From contig OY756972.1 in NCBI GenBank assembly GCA_963580455.1, positions 18,801,001 through 18,865,000 on the forward strand: DNA of 64,000 bases, in the 5' to 3' direction. Positions 34,401 to 45,640 of the stretch are shown piece by piece. Each line of letters starts with the position of its first letter. The first letter of the stretch is position 1. The notes beneath the pieces are model-generated. The model was not told where the DNA came from. It did not search any database and was given only the letters and a program-made list of their open reading frames with translations. The position numbers and the translations under genes were made by a program. The DNA comes from Euonymus europaeus. Its lineage: Eukaryota; Streptophyta; Magnoliopsida; Celastrales; Celastraceae.

Positions 34401-37204
34401 CTACAAGCTCCATTTCAACTGTTAGGTCACCATCCTGCAATCTTTTCTTGATCAAATCAGGCAAGACTTGAATAAGGGCCATCATTTTTGGAAATTTTGG
34501 GTCTGTTGGGGTCAGTTGGATATAGTCATGGTCAGAAATTGATAACAGGCCCTTCTTCTTCTTTTCATCTTTCGTAAAGCCTTCCCTGTAGTACAACAAT
34601 TGCTTAACATTGAGAAAACCAACAATAGCATCTCGACGAAGAGACCTTTCGATGATGCCAACCACCCGGCCAGTAGGTCGCTTTGACGGAAATGAACTGA
34701 TCAGGGCACACAACCTCCCCAAAGTACCGATCGCTTCATTCGGCTCTCTAGAAGAGTCAACACGAGAAGAATCTGAGGTAGAGGGATTATTCCCATTTAT
34801 ATAACCACCACCCATCAGGCCAATGAGTTCTTGATGAACAGCATTGCCAGTTATAGAATTATCCTTCTCATGAAATTCATTCTCTGGACATGAGCAACTT
34901 TCACGATGTGCAATCTCATACTTCACATCTAACTTGTTCTTACCCCTGCTATCAGCAACCATTTCACTGACTTCTGGCAGTAAATTAACATCTTCTGCAG
35001 GCACAAGATTGTTGGAAGGCCCAGTTGACCCTTTCATCTTGGTCCACTGAGACAAAGGATCAACCTTGATAGCCACAATGTCTCCTTCAACCTGCATCAA
35101 AGCACCGATAGTAAAACATTTTGAAACTCATTCCCACCCAAATAAAAACACTATTATGTAAAATTACACATAGAAAATAATGTATTTTCCCATCTCATAA
35201 AATACAACAAAAATCATGTTTAGGATCCCAGTCACAATGAGCAATAAAATTAATATAAAACCGATTTAAAAAATATTCCAGTGTAAATTGCATGAGTTCT
35301 AAACAAGTAAACCACAGACTTACAGCTCTATTCTGTGCTGCAATCCCATTTATAAGAACATCCACTGATACTCCATCAATTTTGCAGTATGCCTACCAGT
35401 GTAAATCAGCATATACATGTTATTACTGAAATTATTTAAGCAAAAGAGAAAGATAGGACCAAATACGTTAAGAAATTAAATAACAACAAAAGTTTATTAC
35501 CGACCTCAAGCCTGTTGTGAGCATTTACACGAAATAGTGCTTTAAAAGCATCACCTTTCTGTCCAACGTTCAAAGAACACACAAAATAAGTAAGATAACA
35601 GATATTTCCTTCCCCTAAGACAACTCCAAAGATCAAAATGATAGATTTATTGGAGACAAAACATCAACAAAACTAACCTCTAATGCCTTATTAACAGCTG
35701 TCAATGACCAGTGCGAAGCAAAAATTTTACTCTGAGCATGAACAACACTATGTTTGAAAGATGGCAAACCATGGTCTGCTGATACCCCTAATGGACCTCC
35801 ACAAGCAATATGTTCAGGACATGACTTAGAAAATATTCTTCCACTACCATCAAAAGGGTTAAAATCATCACCTTCAAAGTTCATCGCCTCACCACCTGAG
35901 TCTGTTTTTTCATTTATCTGCATCGTAGGCAGAGAATTAAAAGCAGCATTTGATGCTCTTGCAGGTCCCGCTTCATTTGATGGATTCATGTCCAACTCCT
36001 GCTTTCTTGATGAAGAGTGGCCCATAGATGATGTTAAAATTTCAGTTTTGAAACCATTTTCTAACTGTGACACTCTTGCAACTTTTTCATCCACTGAACT
36101 GCTAGCTGCTACGAAGAAACAAAAAAAAAAACAGAGAATTGAAAGTAAAAACCAGTGAGATTAGTGAAAGAACCCAGATCCATTGAGTGGACAAATCAAG
36201 GTCAATTCAAAACTAAGTAATATCTCCCCCATAAAAAAACCTATGCACGGAACATGTGTAAGCATTAATCAAATTCCCCAGGAAAAAAGAGCGCATTTGG
36301 CATCATGAGATGTGATCAGAAAATTCAACTGAGAAGCATTCTATAGATCCTCACATTTATGCTTGCCTTGCAAAGATAGAGGCTCTTTTAATCCATCCAA
36401 ACACATATTCAAAGGATGTAGCTCATAAATGCTTCATTTTCCACTCATGCATGCCATTTACAATCAATATCATAACTTTTAAAATCTTCACCAACATTTA
36501 AGGTGGAGTGATACGGCATTCAATTATGCATGAAATTGCAATATTACAATCTAGAGTTTTCACCAATGTTGAGAAAAGTATAACATGTCTTAATACATCA
36601 AGCCCAGTATAGCCACCAAGCACTCGAGCAACAGAAGGCCCTAAAGGGTAGACAACTACCATGGACAAGGATCCTAATTTGGAGGTAAGGACAAAAGGGC
36701 AAGTTGTAACAGAACAGCAATGAGGATAAATTTCCAGGATTTGAGCCCGCTACCCAAAGGTTGTGAGAAACGTATGAAGTCCAACGTGTTGAAATTTACC
36801 CAAAAAATTCCAAAACCCTATAATCATTCACTATAAATTGCACGAGATTTCCTCAGTAGAGAGATAAAATTCGCCTCATTTCAACTAAACAGTGTTTCTC
36901 TTTAGGATCATCTCAGTTACCCAGAAACCCAATAGGGAAACTAACAAAAAAAACTCTTTAAAACTAACACTGACAATTATCAGCGGATTCTAGTTACACA
37001 TTAAAAAGTCAATCACGGCCATTCACCAACTGCATGAATAGTTCAGATCAAATGAAACAGTAACTCATTTGAACAAAACTAGTTCATACACAAAAAGGGT
37101 GCAGAGGGAGTGTTCTGCTTGGATCGGCGATTGGAACGACGCTTCTTCTTCTTCTCCTTGTCAACGTCGTCAGCCTTCTCAACAACCACTGATTGCTCAG
37201 CCAT
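31473..37204 (-). CDS. SOV: DIS3L2/SOV-type 3'-5' exoribonuclease (RNase II/R family), 1123 aa, seven exons
   Basis: Exons: 37204-37090, 36108-35678, 35558-35505, 35392-35324, 35091-32857, 32061-31990, 31868-31473 (TAA). All junctions keep frame with GT-AG borders. The N-terminus is Lys/Arg-rich (KEKKKKRRSNRRSK). Cold-shock-type RNA-binding regions precede the RNB catalytic domain, where TIDGPTATDLDDALS carries the Mg-binding aspartates (about 534-543), followed by HIAD, SMLP and HFTSPLRRYPDIVVHR. An S1-like end closes the protein. There is no PIN domain, separating it from exosome RRP44/DIS3 and placing it with cytoplasmic DIS3L2, known in Arabidopsis as SUPPRESSOR OF VARICOSE (At1g77680, from memory), which degrades decapping substrates and uridylated RNAs. 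All key residues are present, so the enzyme should be active. The first exon junction is the least certain. Confidence 0.93.
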
Positions 37205-37826
37205 GCTTTTCATATTTCACCAGATAATTCAATTTTTCAAAAAATAAAATAAAATTATTCCCCGACGAATCAGTAAAACGCAAAAGAAAAATCGAAGAAC
37301 AAAAATAAAACCGTAGATCAGCTAAATCTCGGGCATCTTCCGTTTTGTTTTAAAAAATTAAACGAAAGAACCAAAATTAATAGAAGAATTAAACAAAAGT
37401 TTAAACAAACGAATCACAGAAACGGGGAGCGAGATAGGGACGAGGATTTTATAATTGTTTTACAGAGAGGGGAGGAGTGAGGGGAACAGCTTTTCTAGAG
37501 AGAGAAAGTGACGAAGGTGGAGGACTATTCAAGAAAAGGACGTAACGATTGGTCGGCGGAGACAAAGGGCGCCGACTCTCGATTCCTTTGTCTTTCCTCA
37601 CTCTGTCCCTCACTTTCTCTCTTATTTTCTTTATCTTTTCATTTCCTTTCTGTTGTAGGTTTTCTCTTTTTTACTTTCATTCATCACTTGCAGTGCGCGC
37701 GCGCGCCATTGGTCCACACTGCAGCTTACGCAACTTTAGAGACGTGTCACGAAATGAGTGGATATTCAAGATCTCTGAATTCTTTAATATTCCAATAGTG
37801 CAAAGTGAATAGGCCAACAAATATCG
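37205..37826. other. Upstream region of the RNase gene
   Basis: A/T-rich sequence and then a CT-rich tract on the plus strand (37560-37680), with a short alternating GCGCGCGCGCGC run at about 37696-37707. It probably contains the 5' UTR and promoter of the minus-strand RNase gene. Plus-strand ORFs here look like shadows. Confidence 0.4.
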
Positions 37827-38422
37827 ATTGAAATATGTGTTTTGTTGATGTGGTTATATTAAAAAATGTGTTTTGTTGATGTGGTTGTATTGAAATATGT
37901 ATTTTGGTGATGTGGCTTGACTTTTTGTAATAAATGTGGGATCCAACCTTGATTTTGGTGTAAATTTGATAGGATAGTATGAAGGATAGAAAAATAGTTG
38001 GATTGAATAATGATTTTGTATTGAGAGATGTGTTTTGTTGATATAACAGTATTAGAATATGTATTATGCTGATTTAATTGTATGAAAAATTTTGTTTTTA
38101 TGAAATAGATATAGAACCCAAAAACAAAATTGTTGAACCATTAATTGTGCAACCACTCTGGTTGCCTCGAGTTTACAGCAACTCTTTCCACTCTAAACTT
38201 TTCAAATTGTTTAGTTGAGACTCATCCTTTTATACAATTTTTTCTTTATTCATTAAGAAAATCTTTATTTTCTCATTTTTTTCTTCATTTTTCAACAAAA
38301 TTATTTCAAAGTCAATATTAGGTCACACATTTTTTTATAAAAAATAAAATCACATATTCATGTACATTAACAAAACATATTTTTTGATATAACCATATTA
38401 ATAAAAACACATATTTTCAAAT
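37827..38422. repeat. Minisatellite-bearing repeat, locus 1 (~30-bp units, plus an inverted copy)
   Basis: Units of the form AATATGTGTTTTGTTGATGT plus GGTTGTATTGA are repeated from 37827 to about 38090, interrupted by a spacer with GGGATCCAACCTTGATTTT. An inverted copy of the unit lies at about 38345-38422. The same arrangement occurs in the opposite orientation at 47060-47345. This looks like a MITE or MULE-type element with tandem sub-terminal repeats; exact ends and target duplication were not found. Confidence 0.55.
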
Positions 38423-38639
38423 ATTATCTAGTGTCATTATCAAGAGTTTCACGGCACTTCCTCTTAGAGATTAATTGGAAGGATATGCGAGAAGCTGTAT
38501 TTATTTAATATTTTAAAAAAATTAAATATTCAAATTGCTCCACACATCAAATACTTTGATAAATTGCAAAATATTAAATGACCGAATGAAGATAATAGCA
38601 TCATTAATGTTCGTGCAAGAGTGGTGAATTATCAAATAT

Positions 38640-38824
38640 TTTGATTATTTGGTTTCTTTCGCTTTCAATGGTATTTCAAATCATGGAGGCACAAGATTTG
38701 ATTAGGAAGGGTGTCAGGTGGAGGATTGGGGATGGAATTCAGGTTAGTGTTTTTGCTGACCCGTGGTTACCTGATGTAGAGCATCCTTATGTGGTCTCCT
38801 CTTTTAATAATCAAATACAAGACA
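38640..38824 (+). pseudogene. LINE reverse-transcriptase ORF fragment, part 1 (interrupted by Copia)
   Basis: The plus-strand frame shows GVRWRIGDGIQVSVFADPWL, the conserved segment just before the zf-RVT region in plant LINE ORF2 and 'ribonuclease H protein' relics. The frame runs to the AGACA target duplication at 38820-38824 and continues after the Copia element at 43746 in the same phase (QIQD then IKVNSLIWSEDLC), so the LINE copy was here first. The 5' end of the LINE is missing. Confidence 0.8.
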
Positions 38825-39156
38825 TGATATAATCACAAAATCAAGAAGGTATTGAGAGGAAAAAATGCAGAGAGCTGTTATTCATTAATGGAAGCCAAAA
38901 AGTTGCAATCAAAGGAAGAAGACAGTCTTTTATAAGACTGAACTGACAACCGTACAAGTTGACCAACGGTCATCTTGTTTGAAAAGAAATGAAAAGAATT
39001 ACAACGGGCAGAAAGAAAAAAAAACCGGAAGAAAGACAATGATAAGAAGAAGCACGAGGAGGAGCACTGTTGTTGAAGAGACAACTGGGCTCAACGGGCT
39101 GGGCTAGCAGACATAAGAAAATCTCAACTGGGAAGAGGAAGCCCATATTTCTAACA
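38825..39156 (-). repeat. 3' LTR of the Copia element
   Basis: 332 bp, TG...CA on the plus strand. The reverse transcriptase frame ends in its first bases (TGTTAG). Confidence 0.92.
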
Positions 39157-40665
39157 CCCCCCTGCAAGTTGAAGGTGAGTGTCTCTTACGTTCAACTTGG
39201 ATAAAAATTGCCGAAGAGGAACCACTGCCATGGGTTTAGTAAATAAATCAGCTGGTTGGGAGGATGTCTTGATGTGATGCATAACAATCAACTTCTTCTC
39301 CACCTTTTCTCTGACAAAGTGGCAATCAATTTCTATGTGTTTTGTCCTCTCATGAAATACAGGATTTGTGGCAATGTAAATAGCAGCTTTACTGTCACAG
39401 TAAAGAGGAACTGGTTTGATCATAGGATTTTGAAGATCATTCAGAAGCGAGTTTAACCAGACAAGTTCACTTGTAACAGCAGCAATAGACCTGTACTCAG
39501 CTTCTGCAGAGGACCTTGATATGGTTTGTTGTTTCTTGGACTTCCAGGCAATCAAGGAGTCACCAAGCATGATGCTATATCCAGTGATTGATCTTCTGGT
39601 ATCTGGACAAGAAGCCCAATCAGCATCACAGAAGGCTTTAACTTGAGACGTTGGACCAGCAGAATAGAAAAGGCCTTGATCAGAAGTTCCTTTTAAATAT
39701 CTCAAGACTCTGTGAGCAGCCTTTAGATGTGCAGAGGTTGGAGACCTCATGAATTGACTTAGAGAATTCACAGTGAAGCTTATGTCTGGACGGGTCAAGG
39801 TCAGGTACATGAGTTTCCCAACTAACCTCCTGTACATCATTGGATCTTGCAATTGATCCCTTTGCTGGATAGATAATTTGGAGTTTGTGTCGATAGGAGA
39901 ACTTATAGGATTACACCTGCTAAACTCTATATCAACAAGAAGATCAACAATATATTTTTTTTGGCTTATTGTCATGCCTTGGTTAGATCTATTAATTTGT
40001 AAACCAAGAAAATACTTTAAGTTACCAAGATCTTTAACCTTGAAACAACTGCCAATATATGTCTTAATATTTTCAATAAGAGCAAGATCATTACCGCCAA
40101 TAGCCATGTCATCAACATACAATAAAAGTATAGCTTTTGAACTATGCTTAGTGTAAGTAAATAAAGAATAGTCACAATTAGATTGAATGAACCCATAATT
40201 CAGTAAAGCATATTTACATTTCATGTTCCATTGTCTTGAAGCTTGTTTCAAGCCATATAAAGACTTGTTTAATTTGCATACATATTCTGAATTATGTTGT
40301 TCATATCCTTGAGGCATTTTCATATACACATCCTCATGTAAATCACCATTTAGGAATGCATTATGCACATCCAAATGGTGAACAAACCAATTATTAGCAG
40401 CAACTAAGGCCAAGAATACCCTTACAGTGACCATTTTTACAACTGGTGAAAATGTTTCATTGTAATCAAAACCAAGGATTTGACTATAGCCTTGAGCTAC
40501 AAGTCTTGCCTTGTATCTTTCTATGGATCCATCCGGATTATACTTTATTTTGTATATCCATTTGGATCCTATAGGTTTTCTACCTTTGGGTAGTTTAACC
40601 AAGGTCCAAGTGTTGTTTTCATTCAAGGCACTGATCTCTTGATCCATAGCTTCACACCATTTCAC
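39151..40665 (-). pseudogene. Copia reverse transcriptase-RNase H frame (open, 504 codons)
   Basis: An intact frame with GSKWIYKIKYNPDGS, the catalytic YVDDM box, FLGLQI and the RNase H part (FCDADWA, SRSSAEAEY, HIEIDCHFVRE). It lacks its own proper start because it is the end of a polyprotein whose upstream frames are broken; hence it is called a relic, although this part has no stops. Confidence 0.9.
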
Positions 40666-41440
40666 AGATTTTGATGCCTCATGGAAATTCTTAGGTTCAT
40701 GTGTGTTATAATGGCAGCAAAGAAAGATGGTTGATGAATGTCATGCATATAAGTTACTTGGTCACCTAAGGTGTTGTTCATTGACAGTATATTACACTCA
40801 TAATCTTTCAAATATGCTGGAATTTTCTTATTCCTTCTAAGACTCTGTGAATTGTCATTTTGAGTTGTCTGAGTTCTATTCTCTAGAATCTTGTCATCTT
40901 TCTCTCCACAATTTTCTTTGAATGGATACTTATCTTCATGAAATTCAATGTCTCTTGAGACAAAGATTTCATTTGTATCTAAGTCTAATAACTTATAACC
41001 TTTCACATTCGTAGGATAGCCAATAAAAACACAAGTTTTTGCTCTACTGTCAAATTTCGAGTGTTGTTGTTGTTTTTGGATCTTTGCATAGCAAAGACAT
41101 CCAAATACCTTAAGATTACTATAATCTGGTTGTCTTTTGTATAAAATTTCATAAGGGCTCTTTTTTTCTATTGTTCTGGAAGGTAACCTATTAATAAGAT
41201 ATATAGTAGCAAGTACACATTGACTCTAGAAAATTTCAGGAACACCTGCTTGAATTTTTAAAGCCCTACTCACATTTAAAATGTGCTGATGCTTTCTTTC
41301 TACTACACCGTTATGCTCTGGTGTATATGGACAGCTCTTATGATGTACAATTCCTTCTTGAGCATAAAAATCTATGAGGTTGAACTCCATACCATTATCA
41401 GATCGTATGATCTTAATGACAGTGTTGAACTGAGTTTAAC
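40662..41440 (-). pseudogene. Copia integrase C-terminal part, frameshifted and with a stop
   Basis: The frame after the first break carries the rest of the integrase core and the GKx/GYP-type C-terminal segment, interrupted by an in-frame TAG near 41227. A second break at about 40680-40720 shifts it against the reverse transcriptase frame. These changes show the element is decayed. Confidence 0.8.
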
Positions 41441-43384
41441 GTACTTACTAAAATATTCTATGTGAGTCTTGACTTCAGATTTTGATCTCATAAGAAAAAT
41501 CCAAGATGCTCTAGAAAAATCATCAACAATAGTCATAAAATACTTAAATCCTTCAATAGAAGTTACACTATTTGGTCCCCAAATATCAACATGGATGAGA
41601 TCAAAAACAGCTAAGGTTCTAGTCTTGCTAACATTGAATGTTTTTCTCTTCATCTTAGCTTGAGGACAGACATTACAATGACTACATTTTTCTTTTACTT
41701 CAAAAGACTCAATCATATCAGATACTCCTTGTGAAGGGTGGCCAAGTCTTCTATGCCACAAATCACCTTTACTGATAGCACTAACAGTTCCAAAAGCTGG
41801 TTTAACTGGTTTCAGACCTTCAAGTAGATAGTACAGGCCATTGTGCATTCTTCCCATCCTAATTTTCTTCAATGTGATTATATCCTGCAAATCACTTGAG
41901 GTTTCTGTGAAAATTAATTTTGAGTTGAGGCTTGATTCTAATTTACTTGCTGAGATTAAATTAAAATTAAAGTTTTTCACACAAAGAACTTCTTTCAAGA
42001 TTATATCATTATTTAGTTTTACTTCTCCTATATAATTTATTTGTTGTCTAGAACCATTAGGCAGAGTCACAAAGCAACTATTCAGTTCTCTATATGAATG
42101 CAACAGTTCAGGCATACAAACTACATGATGAGAAGCTCCAGAATCAATAATCCAGTAATTACTTAAAAAATTGTTACCTCCAACTGAAGAGACAGAAGCA
42201 GTATGATTACCAAGATCATTGCCACTCATGTTTGCCTTGAGAAAAGCTAAAATCTGTTGACATTGATCACCAGAAAGTTGGCCTGATTGATTGCTTGGTA
42301 CATTGGAGTCCACTTGATTAATATTGTAGTTTTTAGCTCCAAAAGTTCCTTGCTTCTGTCTTTTGCCTACTGGATTTTCATAATCTGCAGGGAAGCCAAC
42401 CAATTTATAACATTTATCTATATTATGGTTGGTTTTCTTACAATACCTGCAAAAGAGTTTCTCCTTTTCATTGTTATTTCTCTTTCCTCCTTTGTTGTCT
42501 TTTGCAGAACTGAAGTTCCTTGCATTTACTTGCATTGCCATTGTATCTTGAGAAACAACTTCCTTTTGACCAGTGACTAAACTGTTTGAATTAACATTGA
42601 GTTTCTTTTCAACTTGTCCCACCAGTGAGAAAGCTCTTTCAACTTCAGGAAGAGGATCCATAAGTAGAATCTGGTTGGTAACATGCTCATAATTCTCATT
42701 TAATCCCATAAGAAACTGCATGAGTCTGTCTTTGTTTCTTTCAACCAGTGTATCTTTTCCTATTCCACAATTGCAGAGACCACACTTACAGGTAGGAAGT
42801 TTCTTGTATTGATACATCTCATCCCAAAGAGCTTTAATCCTGGCAAAATACTCTGTGATGCTTGAGTTGCCTTGCTTGATGTTGGAAATAGCTCTAGCTA
42901 ACTCAAAAATTCTTGCAGGATTTGCTGATGAATAGCGATTCGTCAAATCTGTCCACAGCTCATATGAAGTTCTTGCTGTCGAAATACTCATAAGAATGTC
43001 TTGAGACACACAATTTGTAATCCATGTTTTGACAAGATTGTCACACTGAACCCAGTCTTGAAAACTTGGGTCACTTGATTGCGGAATGATGAGAGATTCA
43101 TCTACAAAGCACATTTTGTTTCTAGCCTTCAAGGCTGTTTCAAATTGATTTTTCCAGAGATGAAAATTACATCCTGTCAGAGTCAATGAAATCAAGTTTG
43201 TGGTGAAATCTGAGTGAGTAAGATAATAGGGATTACGAAAAGGATTCACAACTTGATTCATTGGTTGAGATGACTGAAAGTTTTGATGTTGGAAGGTAGA
43301 AAAAAAATTCTCTGGAATAGAGTTATGCGGAAATGATGTAGATGGTGTTGCAGATTGGTAACCTGGAAATTTTTTATGAGCCAT
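41372..43384 (-). pseudogene. Copia gag-protease-integrase reading frame (broken at its 3' end)
   Basis: Starts with ATG at 43384 just inside the primer-binding site. In order: a UBN2-type gag domain, a CCHC zinc knuckle (CRYCKKTNHNIDKC), an aspartic protease motif (WIIDSGASHH), the HHCC integrase zinc finger (WHRRLGHP ... CSHCNVC) and the start of the integrase core (HVDIWGP, IVDDFSR). The frame is lost near 41430-41440, inside the integrase core, before its second catalytic Asp region, which continues in another frame. Confidence 0.9.
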
Positions 43385-43405
43385 CACGACTGAGCTCCGA
43401 TACCA

Positions 43406-43745
43406 TGATATAATCACAAAATCAAGAAGGTATTGAGAGGAAAAAATGCAGAGAGCTGTTATTCATTAATGGAAGCCAAAAAGTTGCAATCAAAGGAAGA
43501 AGCCAGTCTTTTATAAGACTGAACTGACAACCGTACAAGATGACCAACGATCATCTTATTTGAAAACAAATGAAAAGAAATGAAAAGAATTACAACGGGC
43601 AGAAAGGAAAAAAAATGGAAGAAGACAATGATAAGAAGAAGCACGAGGAGGAGCACTGTTGTTGAAGAGACAACTGGGCTCAACGGGCTGGGCTAGCAAA
43701 CATAAGAAAATCTCAACTGGGAAGAGGAAGCCCATATTTCTAACA
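43406..43745 (-). repeat. 5' LTR of the Copia element
   Basis: 340 bp, near-identical to the other LTR except for scattered substitutions and an extra AAATGAAAAG-type 10-bp duplication near 43565-43585. Confidence 0.92.
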
Positions 43746-44952
43746 AGACATCAAGGTTAATTCTTTGATTTGGTCAGAGGATTTGTGCTGGGATGAGGCG
43801 GTTGTTCCAAATATTTTCAATGTTAGGGATCGAGATTTGATCCTAAATATTCCCTTGAGTCAGCGTAGGAGGAGGGATCAATGGATGTGGACTTTGGACA
43901 ATAGAGGGTTTCATACAGTGAAGAGTGGGTATCGCTTTTTAACTGAGCTGGTTGCAAGTTCTTCTGCCACAACTAATCAATTTCCATGGAATCCTATTTG
44001 GAAGTTACAGGTGCCTGCTAAAGTTAAGAACTTGATTTGGTGAGCTTGCTCAAACTGTCTTCCAACAATGGCTGCTCTAAAACTAAAGAATGTTCATGTG
44101 ACTCATTTGTGCCCAGTATATAATGTTGAATTGGAGGACTTGCTTCATGCTTTGGTCTCTTGTCCTCAAGTTCAGCGGTTGTGGGTTGTTTCTTCTATTA
44201 GTGCTACTTGGGACCATGTGTAATCGTTTTGTGGTTGGTGGATTCATATGACTCAGTCTAGTAGTACTAGAGAGTTGGAGTTAGCTGCTATGTTATTCTG
44301 GGGTATATGGCTCAATAGGAATAATCTAGTTTGGAATCGAAGGAGGAGTTCTGATGCTTTTGTTTTGTCCAACTCCTCTTCTGCTCTCTCACAATGGCAG
44401 GTCGCTCGTAATTATGGTGTGATTGACAAGTCTCATTCTCATATTGTGATCGCTAGGTGGCAAAAATCAGCTTTGGGGATGTTAAAGTGCAACATTGATG
44501 CAGCTTTGTTTACCTAAACTCAAAGACTCGGTAAGGGTTGTGTGGTACGCTCAGATGGTAGAGACTTTGTTGCTGCGAGGAGCTCTATCTTGTTTGGCCC
44601 TTTACTTCCTTTAATGACAGAAGCGCTTACCGGCAGAAGCTCTTTCCTGCAGAGAAGTGCTGAGTTGGCTCAAAGATAAAGGTGTCTCAATAATCATTGA
44701 ATCGGATTCTCAAGTTTTAGTAAATGCTCTTCACAGTACCAGAGAGGATTCATCTTGTTTTGGCATTATTGTTGATGATTGTAAAGTCTTGGCGAAAGAC
44801 TTTGTTTCTTGTTGTTTTAGTTTTGTAAAGAGGCCTGCGAATCATATAGCTCATGTCCTTGCTCGGGCTGCTGATTCTTTGTCTGGCCTGAAGGTTTGGG
44901 GTGGTTCTCCCCCTCCTTTGATTCATGATGTATTGTTATTTGATCTAAATTA
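43746..44952 (+). pseudogene. LINE ORF2 fragment, part 2 (zf-RVT and RNase H), with stops
   Basis: Continues the frame left at 38824. The first part (SLIWSEDLCWDEAVVPNIFN, DQWMWTLDNRGFHTVKSGYR) is the zf-RVT region of plant LINEs. In-frame stops occur at about 44041, 44221 and 44515. From 44640 an RNase H-like RVT_3 end follows (VLSWLKDKGVSIIIESDSQV, ANHIAHVLARAADS). It is a dead copy whose 3' end is near 44975 (poly-A). Confidence 0.85.
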
Positions 44953-44974
44953 ATGAGATTTCCTATTTCTTTAA

Positions 44975-45640
44975 AAAAAGGTATTTCAAAATTTGTGAGT
45001 TAATGTTGTTATTGATCGCTCAAAGATTGGTTGGGTTTTAATTTGGTCACTGAAAGTCAACAAATTTCACTTTGATAGTCCAAAATGTAAAATGTAAAAT
45101 GTTTCAATATGCTCCCTCTAACAGATCTTTCGCAATTTAGTCAATCAACTCGCACATGTGATGGTTGACTATCTGTGGAAAGTCATATAAAAGTACTTAT
45201 TTATATTTATAAATGAACTTAAAAAAATTAAATCTTAGCTATTGGATCAAACCAACGGCCGAAATCAAAATCATATATCCTTTTCCTCCTCCTTAGAGCA
45301 ACTGTTGGATTCTCCTTCCCTCTGGCAGAACCCAACACAGAGAGAGTATCGTCAAAGGAATTACAATTCCCTCCATGAATGCAGACGATCAAAAGTGAAA
45401 ATGAAACTAATGGTTGATCAAGATTATGTTTATGCATAATTCGTTTCACAAAACATAGGAGACCATTTTTGAATTGTCTATTAATAATTTCGAGAACTAT
45501 TATCGGGTTGATTAAGATAATGTTTATGCATAATTCGTGCATGGGTGTGTAGAGCGTCTCACATCGGTTGATCATGCCTCTATACACTTTTATATAGAGG
45601 CAAACATGCTCTTTCCTTCATAAAGCCTTTTGGGGGAAGT
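44975..45640. other. Inter-LINE spacer with small repeat remnants
   Basis: 45030-45200 resembles one arm of the GGTCACTGAAAGT-type repeats seen at 5.9-6.9 kb, though diverged. A 30-bp direct repeat GTTGAT(C/T)AAGAT(T/A)ATGTTTATGC plus ATAATTCGT lies at 45413-45442 and 45507-45538. At 45545-45600, GTCTCACATCGGTTGATCAT resembles an LTR/TRIM start, without a partner. Confidence 0.4.

Larger units (their letters stand above)
38825..43745 (-). mobile_element. Full-length Ty1/Copia LTR retrotransposon (4.9 kb), coding region decayed
   Basis: LTRs at 38825-39156 and 43406-43745 begin TG and end CA. A perfect 5-bp duplication AGACA flanks the element (38820-38824, 43746-43750). On the minus strand the primer-binding site TGGTATCGGAGC (complement to initiator-Met tRNA, one mismatch) follows the 5' LTR, and a polypurine tract GCAGGGGGG precedes the 3' LTR. 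Order gag, protease, integrase, reverse transcriptase, RNase H marks it as Copia, not Gypsy. The coding region has at least two frame breaks and one stop, so it is not autonomous. The LTRs differ by roughly 3% plus a 10-bp indel by eye, suggesting a fairly recent insertion. Confidence 0.95.

Noticed and set aside
36600..36800. tRNA/SINE-like B box (GGCTCAAATCC on the minus strand) in intron 1 of the RNase gene
   Set aside because: No A box at the right distance and no target duplication found; similarity to the three-copy SINE family is absent.
37508..37812. Two overlapping 87-96-codon plus-strand ORFs upstream of the RNase gene
   Set aside because: They are translations of a CT-rich promoter/5' UTR tract and have low-complexity Ser/Leu/Phe content.
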